This document shows, one piece after another, positions 33,101 to 40,690 of a DNA stretch of 64,000 bases. The DNA lies in contig JALMQS010000818.1 in the NCBI GenBank assembly GCA_024734495.1, positions 520,846-584,845 on the forward strand, written 5' to 3'. Each line of letters starts with the position of its first letter. The stretch's first letter is position 1. The stretch comes from Forficula auricularia (lineage: Eukaryota; Arthropoda; Insecta; Dermaptera; Forficulidae). The notes beneath the pieces are model-generated. The model ran no database searches. It was not told where the DNA came from and was given only the letters and a program-made list of their open reading frames with translations. The translations under genes were made by a program, and so were the position numbers.

Positions 33101-35815
33101 GATTCCCTCCAAAAAATACAATATTATCGCGAACCCAATGAAGTGCTAGTAATATATCTTGAAGTCCAGCGTTCCCTAGAGCAGAGTCCACACCGGCGGC
33201 CAAGAATCCAAATGGACCAACACGGTAATGAGGGACCACAAGAACTACATCACGTTCAAGAAGCATTTGAGGTTGGAAGTCAAGTGGTGAATGTGAAGAG
33301 AATTCGCTCCCATGAATGTAGACCATGACAGGCAAACCGGAATCCTCGGACAGCTATATCCGTCAACATTAAAGTTGACTTATTAGACAAAGTAATTATG
33401 AATAAAGAATATTAATAAAACTTTAATTTACATTTCTAAACAAAAATCAAATTATTATATAAAAGTAGGCATCTTATAACACGGTACTATAACACGATTA
33501 TGCTGCAACACGCCTTAAAAATTGCAGCAAACTCATGCAAAACCGTTAGCAAACTTTATATAATTTTGACAATGTATTGATTTATTAAGATACCCAACTT
33601 TTACTTATATTCTTATTAAATATTTACTATTATAACTTATCTTTTATCTTCTAATTAGATTGAACATTTTCAAAATGGGAATATTTAGTAGAGATTGTGG
33701 TGTTGGTGCAAGGTGAAACATCTTTAATAAAGATAAGAGCAGATAAATATTATATGTAATATTCATTTACTATGAATTAAGGATTCTTGGTCACTTGTTT
33801 CACATTAAAATTAAAAAAATTAAAAGATGTAATTTTTTTTTCAATATATATTTCGGGCTATAACTCAGTTATTTTCTGTACTTCCTGAAGATGGGTTATT
33901 AGCCCGAAATATATGTATTGAAAAAAAATTTTTACATCTTTTAATTTTTTAATTTTAATGTGAAACAAATGACTAATAATTCATGCTAAATGAATATTAC
34001 ATATAATATTTATTTACTCTTATCTTTATAAAATGGGAATTGAACAATTTCAAAAAGTGGGATTAATTGAATTAAATTCAAATGGGAATAGTTCTATTTA
34101 AACAAATCCATTTGAAATTGAATTTGAACAATTTCTGGTTTTATGTCCTAAATCTGGTTTCCAACTATTAAGCCCATCGAATTCCTTCCACCTAGAACTT
34201 ACAAAATGAATGAATTTTTTCATCTCGGAGATAGAAGCTCTCAAAGAATCAGGACCCAGATAGGCCATATCAATACTTCCACATTATATAAATGTGAATG
34301 TAAAAATTAAATTCTTATTTTCCTTTTTTGTAATAAATAAAATAGATGTGTTATAATTTTTACCGTTGATCTAATTACACCAATTCAAATAATTTATATA
34401 GGTAGTCATTAATAATAACAATATTTTTTTTCATATTTTTATATTAAATAATGGGTAAAATTGCAACAAAGAGTAGTATTTAAAACAACAAGAGTAGTAT
34501 ATCCTATATCAATTTAAAATTATTTACTTATCAATTTTTAGTGTTTTGTGCTTTTTTACTACCGATTTTTATTGTTTTAAGCTGGGTTGTCAAATGTCCT
34601 ACTGCGATGCGTTATAAAACTTCAAATGTCCTACTTTGACTATGTCAATATCTGGTCACCCTAATATAATATATACACCAGATTTAACACATTAAAACTA
34701 TCAAATATGCATTGAGTAATGTTTTCCCGAGTTCAATATACTATATAAAAAAAAAAAACTAATCTAAAAATTGATATTTTCCACTTTGAAATGGATTATT
34801 CCCATTTTGAAATTGATAAATGCCGAATTTGAAGTTGAAAAGGTATAGATAAATAGAATTAAAGTTACTCATACATATACATGATATCCTAAATTCAGAT
34901 AACATGATTTCATATAGCAAGATATTAGTTGAACTTAAGGACGTTCCCTAATAAATTGATTTTCTTTGCAATCCTTTCAAAACTTTGAATACACATATGT
35001 ATATGTGTCCTTTATACGTATACATTTTTTTCAATAGTCCTTGCGGCACTAAATTTGTAAATATTGACCATTGAAATCTGCATTTTTAACACGCGAACCT
35101 TATTCCGATTGATTTTAAAGCGACTGTTTAATTAAATAACAACCTTAATTTTCTTTGTCTGAAAAATGTTAAAAGTTAGGTACTTTTGATGGTTTTCATT
35201 TTTTCTCTCATGACATGACAAGTGAGAGATGGCGACTTGACAACGTCGCACTAAAATCACTCAATTTTTCCATATCTAAAAAACTTCTGCAGCTGGTGCA
35301 TTTGAGATTTTTAGCTAATTCTCTCAACCTAACTATACTGTTCTCATCTGGAATTTCGCATTGAGCTGTTTCATGAAGTGTTTTTTTTAATTCTTTGTCT
35401 TTTAGCGTCGGTAAGAATGCAATGTTGCCAGATCCGAGAAACGACGCAGTGAAAATATTTTTGCCTTTCTGCGCATGTGAGAGTAGGGGAAAGAGGGAAC
35501 TGCATCTGAGCTATATTAGGGAAGGTCCTTAAATAAGCGTGTTAAAAAATGAACTATTTATACACTATTTTTACAAATAAAATCTAAATATTTTAATGCT
35601 ATTTTAAAATATTCATTTTACGAAAATGAAAAAAACAATAATTTTATTAACTGATGGAGTGTAGACATTGATCATCAGACAGTCTTCTTCTTGGCCAGTA
35701 TTCGGATATTTTCTGTAAAATCCATTAATTGGTTGCGGGCCGAGAGAAAGCGGACAGGTCCTTCCGAAATTTCGTGCATCAAAGTTCCTTTCCATGTGTC
35801 TGCGGGTTCGGGTGC
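20975..35815 (-). CDS. Carboxylesterase (type-B, alpha/beta hydrolase), nine exons placed, 5-prime end missing
   Basis: Spliced gene giving about 500 codons; family members usually have 550-600, so a secretion signal and the first 60-70 residues are unplaced. Order of motifs: APEPADTWKG, EEDCLMINVYTPS, VMVYIHGSEFSS (oxyanion-loop region, HGSEF instead of the common HGGGF), LWGQSSGAGLAS with the catalytic Ser, FQRLILQSGSPLAPW, VVAQEGSF with the acidic triad residue, GVAHSDELLYLF with the catalytic His, and the C-terminal GPYLRIGKDMSERTNFFDEY. Such enzymes hydrolyse carboxyl esters (detoxification or hormone/pheromone turnover); the substrate cannot be told. Every junction is GT/AG and phase-compatible, except that one base is missing in the 35652-35815 exon and one is extra in the 24741-24862 exon. 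It is either a young pseudogene or an intact gene with assembly indels. A GQSxG motif resembles JH-esterase-like and venom-carboxylesterase relatives. Confidence 0.88.
21240..21330. repeat. Short dispersed repeat
   Basis: The block around GGATTATTTTTAATTTTATG and TTCACCCCCTCGG recurs at 25195-25275 and inverted at 43268-43326. It is non-coding and lies in the last esterase intron. Confidence 0.5.
21482..22237. mobile_element. hAT-like non-autonomous element with internal minisatellite
   Basis: Starts CAGTGATTCTCAAACTGG and ends (complement) CAGTGGCTCTTAATC, hAT-type termini; flanks match at only 5 of 8 positions, so the target duplication is uncertain. The interior contains decayed copies of the roughly 119-bp unit arrayed at 40222-40690, the ACGGATCGTTG-type block near 22080, and two to three ~30-bp repeats (GGCCGCGAAAATA) near 22150-22210. 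Confidence 0.6.
22423..22785. repeat. Foldback MITE with roughly 85-bp arms
   Basis: AATTTTAGGGTTTATTTAGT and AATTTCAGTTAATTAACACT on the left are mirrored on the right. Inside is a second pair GGTGAACCG / CGGTTCACC, and TAGGTGTACAC appears twice in direct orientation. No ORF. Confidence 0.75.
22945..24115 (-). repeat. Dispersed repeat, copy 2, split by a LINE
   Basis: Inverted copy of 11985-12640 with the same order of landmarks, including ACCGAGCTTTTAAAAGGGCT and the flank of the former hairpin. The LINE at 23467-23917 is inserted in an AAATAT-rich target. The 78-codon ORF 22948-23184 lies in repeat sequence and is not a gene. Confidence 0.65.
23467..23917 (-). pseudogene. Jockey-type LINE 3-prime end, truncated
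   Basis: Minus-strand translation across frameshifts gives FYGCQIWGTASESNLSKIQR, LRGITNAPWYITNETLHKDL and VPSIREVIYNQFDKHQRKLE, the standard C-terminus of Jockey-clade reverse-transcriptase ORFs. The poly-A tail appears as the T run at 23467-23486. 5-prime truncated on insertion. Confidence 0.85.
24191..24735. other. Esterase intron 8 sequence, nothing recognised
   Basis: AT-rich, no repeat termini or ORFs identified. May hold intronic sequence proper to the gene. Confidence 0.4.
24741..24862 (-). CDS. Esterase exon 8: catalytic histidine, one-base insertion
   Basis: Acceptor TTTCAG, donor AAAGG|GTTAGT. Encodes GVAHSDELLYLFPHKG and ISRQMIDFWSSF. After that a run of five T (24752-24756 on the complement) shifts the frame into a stop. 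With four T it continues ATKG and joins exon 9 as KGQPTS, exactly the family pattern (FAxxGxPT). The phase arithmetic requires this single-base excess. Confidence 0.87.
24870..25535. other. Esterase intron 7 sequence with dispersed repeat pieces
   Basis: Holds the short repeat at 25195-25275 and a diverged relative of 10860-11400 (25320-25510) ending in an ACAGACATTGTAGC word. No gene. Confidence 0.4.
25540..25740. repeat. Direct plus inverted repeat cluster around GAGACTATAGTC
   Basis: A unit of about 60 bp (GTGTCTTCTGCTGGAATTAT to CGAGACTATAGTC) is present twice directly (25552 and 25611 onward) and once inverted (to 25725), the inversion centred on a perfect CGAGACTATAGTCTATAGTC-type palindrome near 25660. 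The same unit follows the hammerhead motif at 14060-14120, so this is a rearranged terminal repeat of that family. Confidence 0.65.
25787..26173. mobile_element. hAT-type MITE with 8-bp target duplication
   Basis: Imperfect inverted ends CAGGGCCGAATCTAGG / CAGTGGTGGATTTAGG are flanked by a perfect 8-bp duplication CCTGTAAT (25779-25786 and 26174-26181), the hAT signature. 387 bp, no ORF. Inserted in the intron between esterase exons 7 and 8. Confidence 0.85.
26310..27265 (-). mobile_element. Helitron-like element, minus orientation
   Basis: The 3-prime end is a GCTCGG/CGAGC-type hairpin then TGCTCCAGG (complement of 26310 onward). A block at 26800-26850 complements GAAAACGGCTCTAACGATTT. The 5-prime word GAGCAATTCTTGTATAT lies at 27264-27246. 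The 350 bp between the two 5-prime blocks may be an insertion. A poly-G run is at 26547-26556. Confidence 0.5.
27343..27663 (+). pseudogene. hAT transposase C-terminal dimerisation domain
   Basis: Encodes IFSGTNAAIERVFSLGNYYW and LSVKTLVTALMIKFNMRDAR, the conserved end of hAT (ZBED-like) transposases, where the N-AxxERVFS motif forms part of the dimer interface. The zinc-finger and catalytic parts are absent. It lies in the esterase intron in opposite orientation, so it is not an esterase exon. Confidence 0.8.
27689..28000 (+). repeat. Truncated copy of the 60413 MITE
   Basis: Begins CAGTGTGGGGCATAAAGATC after TA and continues with ACCACATTTTGAAG, then roughly 125-bp minisatellite words (GTATACAAAATTTG, AAATGCAAAAACTAACCACC). 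The right terminus is missing. Confidence 0.65.
28229..28379 (-). CDS. Esterase exon 7
   Basis: Acceptor TTCTAG, donor GTTG|GTAAGA. Encodes IASSAIIKSPVFTFIQEMSR, then CYLYSFNYAGRYS, a conserved strand of carboxylesterases (YLYSFNYxG). 151 nt, phase 0 in and 1 out. Confidence 0.9.
28403..28450 (-). ncRNA. Hammerhead-like motif, decayed
   Basis: Minus strand reads GAGACC, CTGAGGA, about 17 nt, then GAAACGTT. Core boxes are present (CTGANGA, GAAA) but stem II pairs poorly and stem I is not conserved. It lies about 25 bp upstream of esterase exon 7 in the intron. Confidence 0.4.
28530..28990 (+). repeat. Dispersed repeat carrying hammerhead-like boxes
   Basis: Shares GGATGCGAACAATGAAATA with 41580-41600. 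At 28915-28957 GAACC, CTGAAAA, AAGGA/TCCTT stem, GAAACGTC and GGTTT follow hammerhead order, with one core G changed to A. A further decayed inverted form lies near 28700-28745. ORF 28787-28987 is within this repeat and not supported as a gene. Confidence 0.5.
29310..29413 (-). CDS. Esterase exon 6
   Basis: Acceptor TTTAG, donor GAT|GTAGGT. Encodes LVDPTGFHNQLIEEKYFSSS then ELGNFTLMTNGLID, the region before the buried strand of the fold. 104 nt; intron to exon 5 is 77 bp. Confidence 0.83.
29491..29583 (-). CDS. Esterase exon 5
   Basis: Acceptor TTGCAG, donor GGAG|GTAAGC. Encodes DFEQTIRRNAGIKHSVDF and MTHNMTKMILKVGG. 93 nt with matching phases on both sides. It is too short for an ordinary ORF search and is supported by its splice sites and phase continuity. 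Confidence 0.82.
29700..30080 (+). pseudogene. Jockey-like LINE C-terminal fragment, old
   Basis: Matches the LINE at 36925-38335 from its SLATLDAIQ region (here SLAILNAIRR) to FIPMISRLCDSLPSSFFPVT. Many stops and frameshifts. Lies in the intron between esterase exons 4 and 5. Confidence 0.7.
30150..30435 (+). pseudogene. Second LINE 3-prime fragment with poly-A
   Basis: Encodes SFANTYIPMTSRNWNSLPAS and YNLQTFKTGVHRHL, then a UTR with its own sequence, ending in an A-rich tail at 30417-30436. It is less decayed than its neighbour at 29700-30080, so a separate insertion or subfamily is likely. Confidence 0.7.
30516..31150 (+). repeat. Dispersed repeat A, with 125-bp tandem units
   Basis: Begins TTTACTTTGCCATACAGGG and AAGTATTGTAATCGTGCA, then a block GATAATAATTGTTTTGTCAA; copies at 42958-43165 and 55862-56330. 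From 30890 it contains two to three units of about 125 bp (AACTCAACCAAATTTTGTAT, ATGCAAAAACTGACCCCCC) with poly-G/poly-C runs. ORFs here are repeat shadows. Confidence 0.65.
31315..31477. mobile_element. Palindromic MITE (PIF/Harbinger-like), intronic
   Basis: Inverted ends GGGCCGGCTGTATGTC / GGCCAGTTGTATGTC with TTA on each flank (31312-31314 and 31478-31480). Near-complete hairpin, 163 bp. A sister copy is at 56772-56918. Its right flank is 12 bp from the donor of esterase exon 4. Confidence 0.75.
31493..31670 (-). CDS. Esterase exon 4: acidic triad residue
   Basis: Acceptor AATTTAG, donor GGAG|GTTTGT. Encodes MQFKSKGEAAFGAAAPVVQK and ends SILAGVVAQEGSFIVGG, where the Glu of AQEGSF is the expected acidic triad member. 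178 nt, phase 0 in and 1 out. A MITE begins 13 bp beyond the donor. Confidence 0.9.
31749..31939 (-). CDS. Esterase exon 3
   Basis: Acceptor TCTCTAG, donor TTG|GTGAGA. Encodes VLFQRLILQSGSPLAPWIID and a helical segment ending DILEAHSMLL. 191 nt, phase 1 in and 0 out. The intron to the next exon is only 78 bp. Confidence 0.9.
31960..32574. other. Esterase intron 2 sequence, nothing recognised
   Basis: AT-rich. A 74-codon plus ORF (32161-32385) is Phe/Leu-rich low-complexity without splice context. No mobile-element signature found. Confidence 0.4.
32575..32895 (+). pseudogene. DDE transposon N-terminal (HTH) fragment
   Basis: Plus-strand reading gives FRATDSALKRNPSGISKTLR then TVEDIQLARASLLCSPKRSE, the linker and second helix-turn-helix of Tc1/mariner-superfamily elements of the type seen at 13603 and 53973 (FRATGSxxxRxxPGRPRSVRT pattern). 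The frame is broken upstream and the catalytic part is absent. Within the intron between esterase exons 2 and 3. Confidence 0.65.
33020..33353 (-). CDS. Esterase exon 2: oxyanion loop and catalytic serine
   Basis: Acceptor TATAG before 33353, donor TCAG|GTATAC at 33020. Encodes LSEDSGLPVMVYIHGSEF, RDVVLVVPHYRVGPFGFLAA, NAGLQDILLALHWVRDNI, FFGGNPGRVTLWGQSSGAG. 334 nt, ends in phase 1. The nucleophile elbow G-Q-S-S-G is intact. Confidence 0.93.
33725..34027. repeat. Palindromic element with hammerhead-like apex
   Basis: Arms of about 140 bp, mirror centre near 33880. On the plus strand CTGAAGA (33885-33891), GGG/CCC stem and GAAA (33906-33909) sit at the apex. On its left flank the complement of 33690-33725 gives ATGTTTCACC and ACACCA, the tail shared with 11001-11300 and 59150-59480. 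Lies between esterase exons 1 and 2. Confidence 0.65.
34028..34934. other. Esterase intron 1 sequence, nothing recognised
   Basis: AT-rich, with an A run at 34747-34758. No ORF, repeat end or conserved motif recognised. Confidence 0.4.
34939..35528. mobile_element. piggyBac-type MITE
   Basis: Flanked by TTAA (34935-34938 and 35529-35532). Ends GGACGTTCCCTAATA and, complement, GGACCTTCCCTAATATA. TTAA target with short inverted ends is diagnostic of piggyBac-like elements. 590 bp, no transposase. Inserted in the intron 120 bp from esterase exon 1. Confidence 0.75.
35652..35815 (-). CDS. Esterase exon 1 of those placed (N-terminal part)
   Basis: Acceptor TTTTTTTAAG before 35815, donor TCA|GTTAAT at 35652/35651. 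Starts APEPADTWKGTL in one frame and continues DARNFGRTCPLSLG in another, so one base (most simply a G in TTGGATGC) is missing near 35783. With it the exon is 55 whole codons and joins exon 2 in phase 0. It ends with the family motif EEDCLMINVYTPS. Confidence 0.82.
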
Positions 35816-35950
35816 CTTAAAAAAATAATTAAATTTCTATTAACCTGATGAATTTTTAACAAAACTCGTGCATCTCAAAAACAAAATTGAATGAAAATTA
35901 AAACCATAATTTTTTAATAAGAACTGATTTGAGAAATTTTTTCATATTAA

Positions 35951-36295
35951 TAATTATATAACTTTTCGAGGATATATTCTAAAGAAATGGCTCTCATTTT
36001 TTCATTCGTAAAAACTTAACACAGGTTAAATTATTTAAAAAAAAAAATATTGTCAATAGGGACGTTTCGACCACTTTATATTAGTGTCATCATCTGCTTA
36101 AAAAAATTTTATTTTAATATATAACTAACAAAACACATTGCAACATTACAAAATTTTACATTTTCAATATTATTAATAAAGTAATTTTGTACTACCTACC
36201 TTGATCGAAACGTCCCTATTGACAATACATTTTCTTTTTTAAATAATATAACCTGTTATTTCTTACGAGGCATATCCTCGAAAAGTTATATAATG
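35951..36295. repeat. Foldback element with GAAACGTC motifs
   Basis: Arms TTATATAACTTTTCGAGGAT (left) and its complement (right end near 36292), both running through a TATTGTCAATAGGGACG-type block. On the minus strand of 36055-36105 CAGATGA, a GACACT/AGTGGTC stem and GAAACGTC follow hammerhead order with one core substitution (A for U). Confidence 0.6.
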
Positions 36296-36434
36296 AGTTA
36301 GTATGATTTTTTGTTTAAAATTATTTCAATTGTCAGGGACAATTTATTGATTCTGTTTATTTTGTATTTTCCGACGCGAAGTGAAACTTATACGGGACGT
36401 TGGTCCATATGTTTCGATGCGAATGTAATACAAG

Positions 36435-36942
36435 TTGAGACAAGAAATAAATTGGGCGGGTTTCGGTTCTCTTAATGCCAATTCCGAAAGGGCTAAAAGA
36501 ATGAGAATGACTGATTCCACGGAAAAGGATATGGAACAACTAGGGCCAGGGACATCAAGTTTCGTCAGAAAGCCATGTTTAAAAAACGACCTTGCCTATG
36601 ACGTTAGATTCGTCAAGTGAAGATGAGAGTCAAGAAATACCAGAAAATGGTAGCACTGAAGCTGTACTCAAAAAGGAATTACTTTCTTACTGCACTAAAA
36701 AAAGAGTCAATGTGGATGAAAATCCTCTTAAATGGTGGAGTGTTCATCGAGAGGAATTTAAGATATTATCACCGATAGCACGAAGATTTTTATCCACTCC
36801 ACCAGGCAGTGTTCCTAGCGAACAATTATTTAGTAGCGCGGGTTTAATTTACGAACCTCTGCGTAACCGCCTTGAATCAGAAAACGTGGGAATATTACTC
36901 TTTATTAAGTATAACGCTCCTATTTTTAACTTCACTTACTAA
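36435..36942 (+). pseudogene. hAT transposase C-terminal region
   Basis: Two frames (36435-36620 and 36592-36942) give an acidic/Ser-rich linker and then NPLKWWSVHREEFKILSPIA and STPPGSVPSEQLFSSAGLIY, the hAT dimerisation domain (hallmarks WW near the start and a PSExxFSxAG core, then RNRL). A frameshift lies near 36590 and the N-terminal catalytic part is missing or too decayed to read. Confidence 0.85.
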
Positions 36943-38335
36943 AATCATGGAAAAAGCCATCAACGAGCAAGTTCTACGACACTTAGAATCAAATAAATTT
37001 ATCCACGATAGGCAAAACGGCTTCAGGCAATCCCGGTCGACTGGTGACATCCTAGCATATGTAACTCATATCTGAAACAAAACCCTGGAGACCGGGAATG
37101 AGACCCCTCGCGGTAGCTTTAGACATTTCAAAAGCCTTCGATATGGTCTGGCACAAAAATCTTCTTGCCAAATTGACCTCCGTCGGCCTTGCACCGAAAC
37201 TCTGTAAGTTGCTCGAAAGTTTTCTTTCAGACCGTAGTATTAAGGTTGTCATCGATGGAATATCATCTTCCCCCTTCCACACCAACGCTGGAGTTCCTCA
37301 GGGATCGGTTATCTCCCCTACGCTTTTTCTTATCTATATCAACGACCTTCTAAACTTGCCCTCCAATCCGGTACATTGTTACGCAGATGACAGCTCCCTA
37401 CATAACGCCCCTGCATCGCATAAAACCGTGCAGACATTGCCTCTTCAATTAATTTAGACTTATGCAAACTTAAAAACTGGGGATCCCAAAACTTAGTTAA
37501 CTTCAATGCAGGGAAAACTCAGTGTTGCCTTATTTCTAGGCGCGTCGACAGAAACCTCCCAAACATATCATTCGACTCAAACTCACTAGAATTCAGGGAT
37601 AAAATTTCAATGCTAGGCGTAACTCTAGGGTCTGACCTTTCATGGAATGACCATATCTCAACCACTGCTAAAGCTGCAGCGCAGCAAGCTTGGTCTCCTA
37701 TTTAGGTCTAGACGCTGTTATACTCCCAGTCAACTTCTTATACTGTATAAGGCTCAAATTCGTCCCTGTCTCGAATATGGCTCTCATCTGTGGAGGAGTG
37801 CCTCCAAGCATTCTCTTGCTACACTGGATGCAATTCAGAAGCGAGCAATTAAACTAATAGGAGACCCGGCTCTAACCAACTCACTCGACTCCCTAGCTCA
37901 CCGAAGAACCGTTTCTGCCCTTTCCCTGTACTACAGATACTATCACGGTGTCTGTTCAGTCGAGCTGAAATCAATTATCCCCCCTAATGCCCTCTTTACG
38001 AGAAACACGCGGTTTTCAAACGCTCAGCACCCCTTCGCTGTCAAATTGGATAAAAGTCGAACAAGCGCTTTCGCCAACTCTTTTATCCCTATGACCTCCA
38101 GAGACTGGAACTCGCTCCCTGCCACCATCTTTCCCGCGACTTATAACCTTCAGCTATTTAAGACCCGTATCCACAGATACCTTCGACCCCCGCCCAACCC
38201 ATAAAATTCTTTCTTCTTCTTTTCACGATGGAGGGGCCAACCCAGGCCTTTAGGGGTTGCACCTTTTTGGTGTAACTCCTTCTCTCATCATTATCATAAA
38301 AAAAAATAATATGAAAATTATTAAAAAAAATAGGG
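36925..38335 (+). pseudogene. Jockey-like LINE, 5-prime truncated, reference copy
   Basis: Starts within the fingers/palm (NGFRQSRSTGDILAYVTH), then frame 37098-37457 (VALDISKAFDMVWHKNL, AGVPQGSVISPTLFLIYIND, YADD catalytic motif), 37500-37640 (KTQCCLISRRVDRNLPN) and 37647-38204 (LEYGSHLWRSASKHSLATLD, FIPMTSRDWNSLPATIFPAT). Stop at 38202-38204, then a 100-bp 3-prime UTR and A tail. Three frameshifts. Fragments of the same family lie at 3430, 29700, 30150 and 44430, and its tail is shared with the SINE at 41752. Confidence 0.88.
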
Positions 38336-38530
38336 GCATTATACTTAATACAAATTTTCATTAATAAAAATGTTAATAATTACTTTATCATTGTTTTAAT
38401 TCTTCATTCATATACTATATTTATATAAGATCTTAAACATCCGCATCCGCGGATGTGAGCCTTCAAAAATCCGCATCCGCATTCACATCGGCGGATGTGA
38501 AAAAATCGGCATCCGCAACACCCATGGCTG

Positions 38531-38925
38531 GGAGTTTCAGAAACTTTCTAAAATGTTATCCATAGCTTTTATATTTTTTATAATTCCCTGGCTTACTTTC
38601 AAGTCTATTCGGAGGACTGTACAAAAGAAGGAACTCTCCATTTAATATATCACAAGGAAAACAAGAAAACAATACAAAACATCAGAGGCACAATTAACAA
38701 ATTTTTTTATCATATAATTATTAAAAAATATATATAATTATTAAAAAAAATAATGAATGACATAAAAATTAGGTTGACTACAGATGATGTATTAAATAAA
38801 AAAAAATAAAAAATGAATCCTTAAAAGTAATGTATTCATAGAAAATAATTTAAAAATATTACACTTTAGCCCAGTAAATAGAGGGGGGGTTTTAGCTTAG
38901 ATTAATTGAGGGAAACTATTTTTTT
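38531..38925. other. AT-rich DNA, nothing recognised
   Basis: No ORF, splice-flanked exon or repeat end seen. Confidence 0.4.
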
Positions 38926-39400
38926 CTAGAGTCGTTTGGTATGGTGTGGGTATGCCAAATCTAAGTTGGACAACTTTTTGGTGGCCGAAAAACCTCGAAA
39001 TTTCCGGACTTTTTCCAGTTTTTTAGCTTATAACTCGAAAAAAAGTCTATATTTTCTAAATAACCGTCCTATAGTAAATTAAAGAGCACAAAATTGCAGT
39101 CGATTAAAAAAAAGAAATGCAAAATATTGAATTTTTTCAAAATTTAAACCTCATTGCGGCACGGGTTACCATTATCCAATTAAGATGAAACTTTATTTCA
39201 TTTGTAGCAAATTTAATCTTGTTTAACAATATATAGAGTTCTCTTTGTCGAAAACGTGCTCCTTCATGGTCAAAATAGGAAAATACCCATTAAAAATCGA
39301 ACTACTGGACCATTTTTTTGCTCCACGGGGAATTTCGTCCTCATTAATTTAGTATGCGCCGGTTATTTATAAAATATGGACTGTTTTCGAGTTATAAACT
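38926..39400. repeat. Copy of the 62199-63739 palindrome arm
   Basis: Shares, in order, TTTTAGCTTATAACTCG, CCAATTAAGATGAAACTTT and TCGAAAACGTGCTCCTTCAT with the arms of the large palindrome near the right end. Only one arm is present here. Confidence 0.7.
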
Positions 39401-39485
39401 AAAAACTGCCTTCGGCACGCCCTCGAAGCTCAGCCCTCCGGGCTGGTGGCCTGGCGGGCGGCGTCTCGTTCCAAAAATTTTATTC
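39401..39485. other. GC-rich hairpin-bearing insert
   Basis: About 80 bp of strongly GC-rich sequence in an AT-rich setting, containing a perfect CAGCCC-TCC-GGGCTG hairpin (39432-39446) followed by GGTGGCCTGGCGGGCGGCG. Origin unknown; the 61-codon ORF over it is not supported. Confidence 0.5.
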
Positions 39486-40221
39486 CTCTTAAAAAACCAC
39501 ACTCCAAATGTATACCTGTAAACTCCCGAAAATACATAGTCTCTTAAAAGTTTCGCCTCATTTTCCTCCTGGCACAACTACAGAAATAGCCAATAAATAA
39601 ATATAAAAAAAAAAACTACAGAAATGAGGCTCTAGATATGAATCTGGAAGTATTTTTTTTTCTATAATCTACAGCATTGTGATATTTTTTGTGTGGAAAT
39701 AGATTTATTTAAATAAGTGGTATCGTGTGAGGAGGAGAATTATATTATATCATTTTTTAAAATTTGGGATCGATAATCGATATAAGGCTCCAAATATTTA
39801 AAAGAGATCAGGTGTTGTTTGTATGACAGGCTGCTCCATCCAGTATTGCCATGAGAAACTCATATGGGCATGCGTGTCTTAAGTCGTTTAATTTTGTAAA
39901 AATCAAAAAATAAGAATAACAAAATTTAGATTTTTAAAAAATTATAAAAAAGTGCCAAATTATTAAAAAATAAACAAATAATATATAAAATCAAATAAGA
40001 TGTGATTGACTTTCTTTTTTCTGTGCGCAAAGAAAAGCGAATTGAATATTTAATTTTTGAGTGGTCAGGAGGAGGAATAATTATCAATATATTTAGTGTT
40101 TCTTAATTATCATCTTAAAATCAATTGGAGTCTTTCATTTCAAAATTCGAGTCCATATTACGATTTTATTTCAAATTTGCCGCAAATATACCGATGGCGC
40201 TTCTTATCCGTTACCTTTGGT
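39486..40221. other. AT-rich DNA, nothing recognised
   Basis: No gene or repeat terminus identified. The word GCCGCAAATATACCGATGG near 40180 immediately precedes the minisatellite. Confidence 0.4.
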
Positions 40222-40690
40222 GAAGACATAGAGGAATCGACTTAAAATCAAAAATAGCTAGTGATTCTCATCTAGTACTTGAGGAATAACCATTCTATAT
40301 TGGATTTTTGACGTTTCGGTTTTTATTGGTAACCATTTCTGAAGACATAGAAGAATCGACATAAAATCAAAAATAGTGATTGATTCTCATCTATTACTTG
40401 AGGAATAACCATTCTATATTGGATTTTTGACGTTTCGGTTTTTATTGGTAACCATTTCTGAAGACATAGAGGAATCGACTTAAAATCAAAAATAGCGATT
40501 GATTCCGATCTAATACTTGAGGAATTACAATTCTACATTGGATTTTGACATTTCGGTTATTATTGGTAACCATTGCTGAAGACATTGAGGAATCGAGTTA
40601 AAATCAAAAATAGTGATCGATTCTCACGTAACGCCAAAAATCCAATGTAGAATGGTTATTCCTCGACTATTAAATGAGAATCGATCATTA
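40222..40690. repeat. Minisatellite, 119-bp period, about four units
   Basis: Units begin GAAGACAT at 40222, 40341, 40460 and 40578 (periods 119, 119, 118). Each runs through GGAATCGACTTAAAATCAAA, ACTTGAGGAATAACCATTCT and TTTTGACGTTTCGG. The last unit is cut and followed by an inverted partial unit at 40632-40690. Related diverged arrays lie at 21590-21970 and 52475-52980. Confidence 0.9.

Larger units (their letters stand above)
36340..38530 (+). mobile_element. hAT element interrupted by a Jockey LINE
   Basis: Transposase remnants at 36435-36930 and an end region at 38424-38530 with at least five CATCCGC/GCGGATG subterminal repeats, ending near CACCCATGGCTG, are explained as one hAT element split by the LINE at about 36925-38335. 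The left terminus is not defined. Confidence 0.6.

Noticed and set aside
40222..40690. CRISPR array
   Set aside because: Contiguous 119-bp tandem units without unique spacers, in a eukaryotic repeat context.
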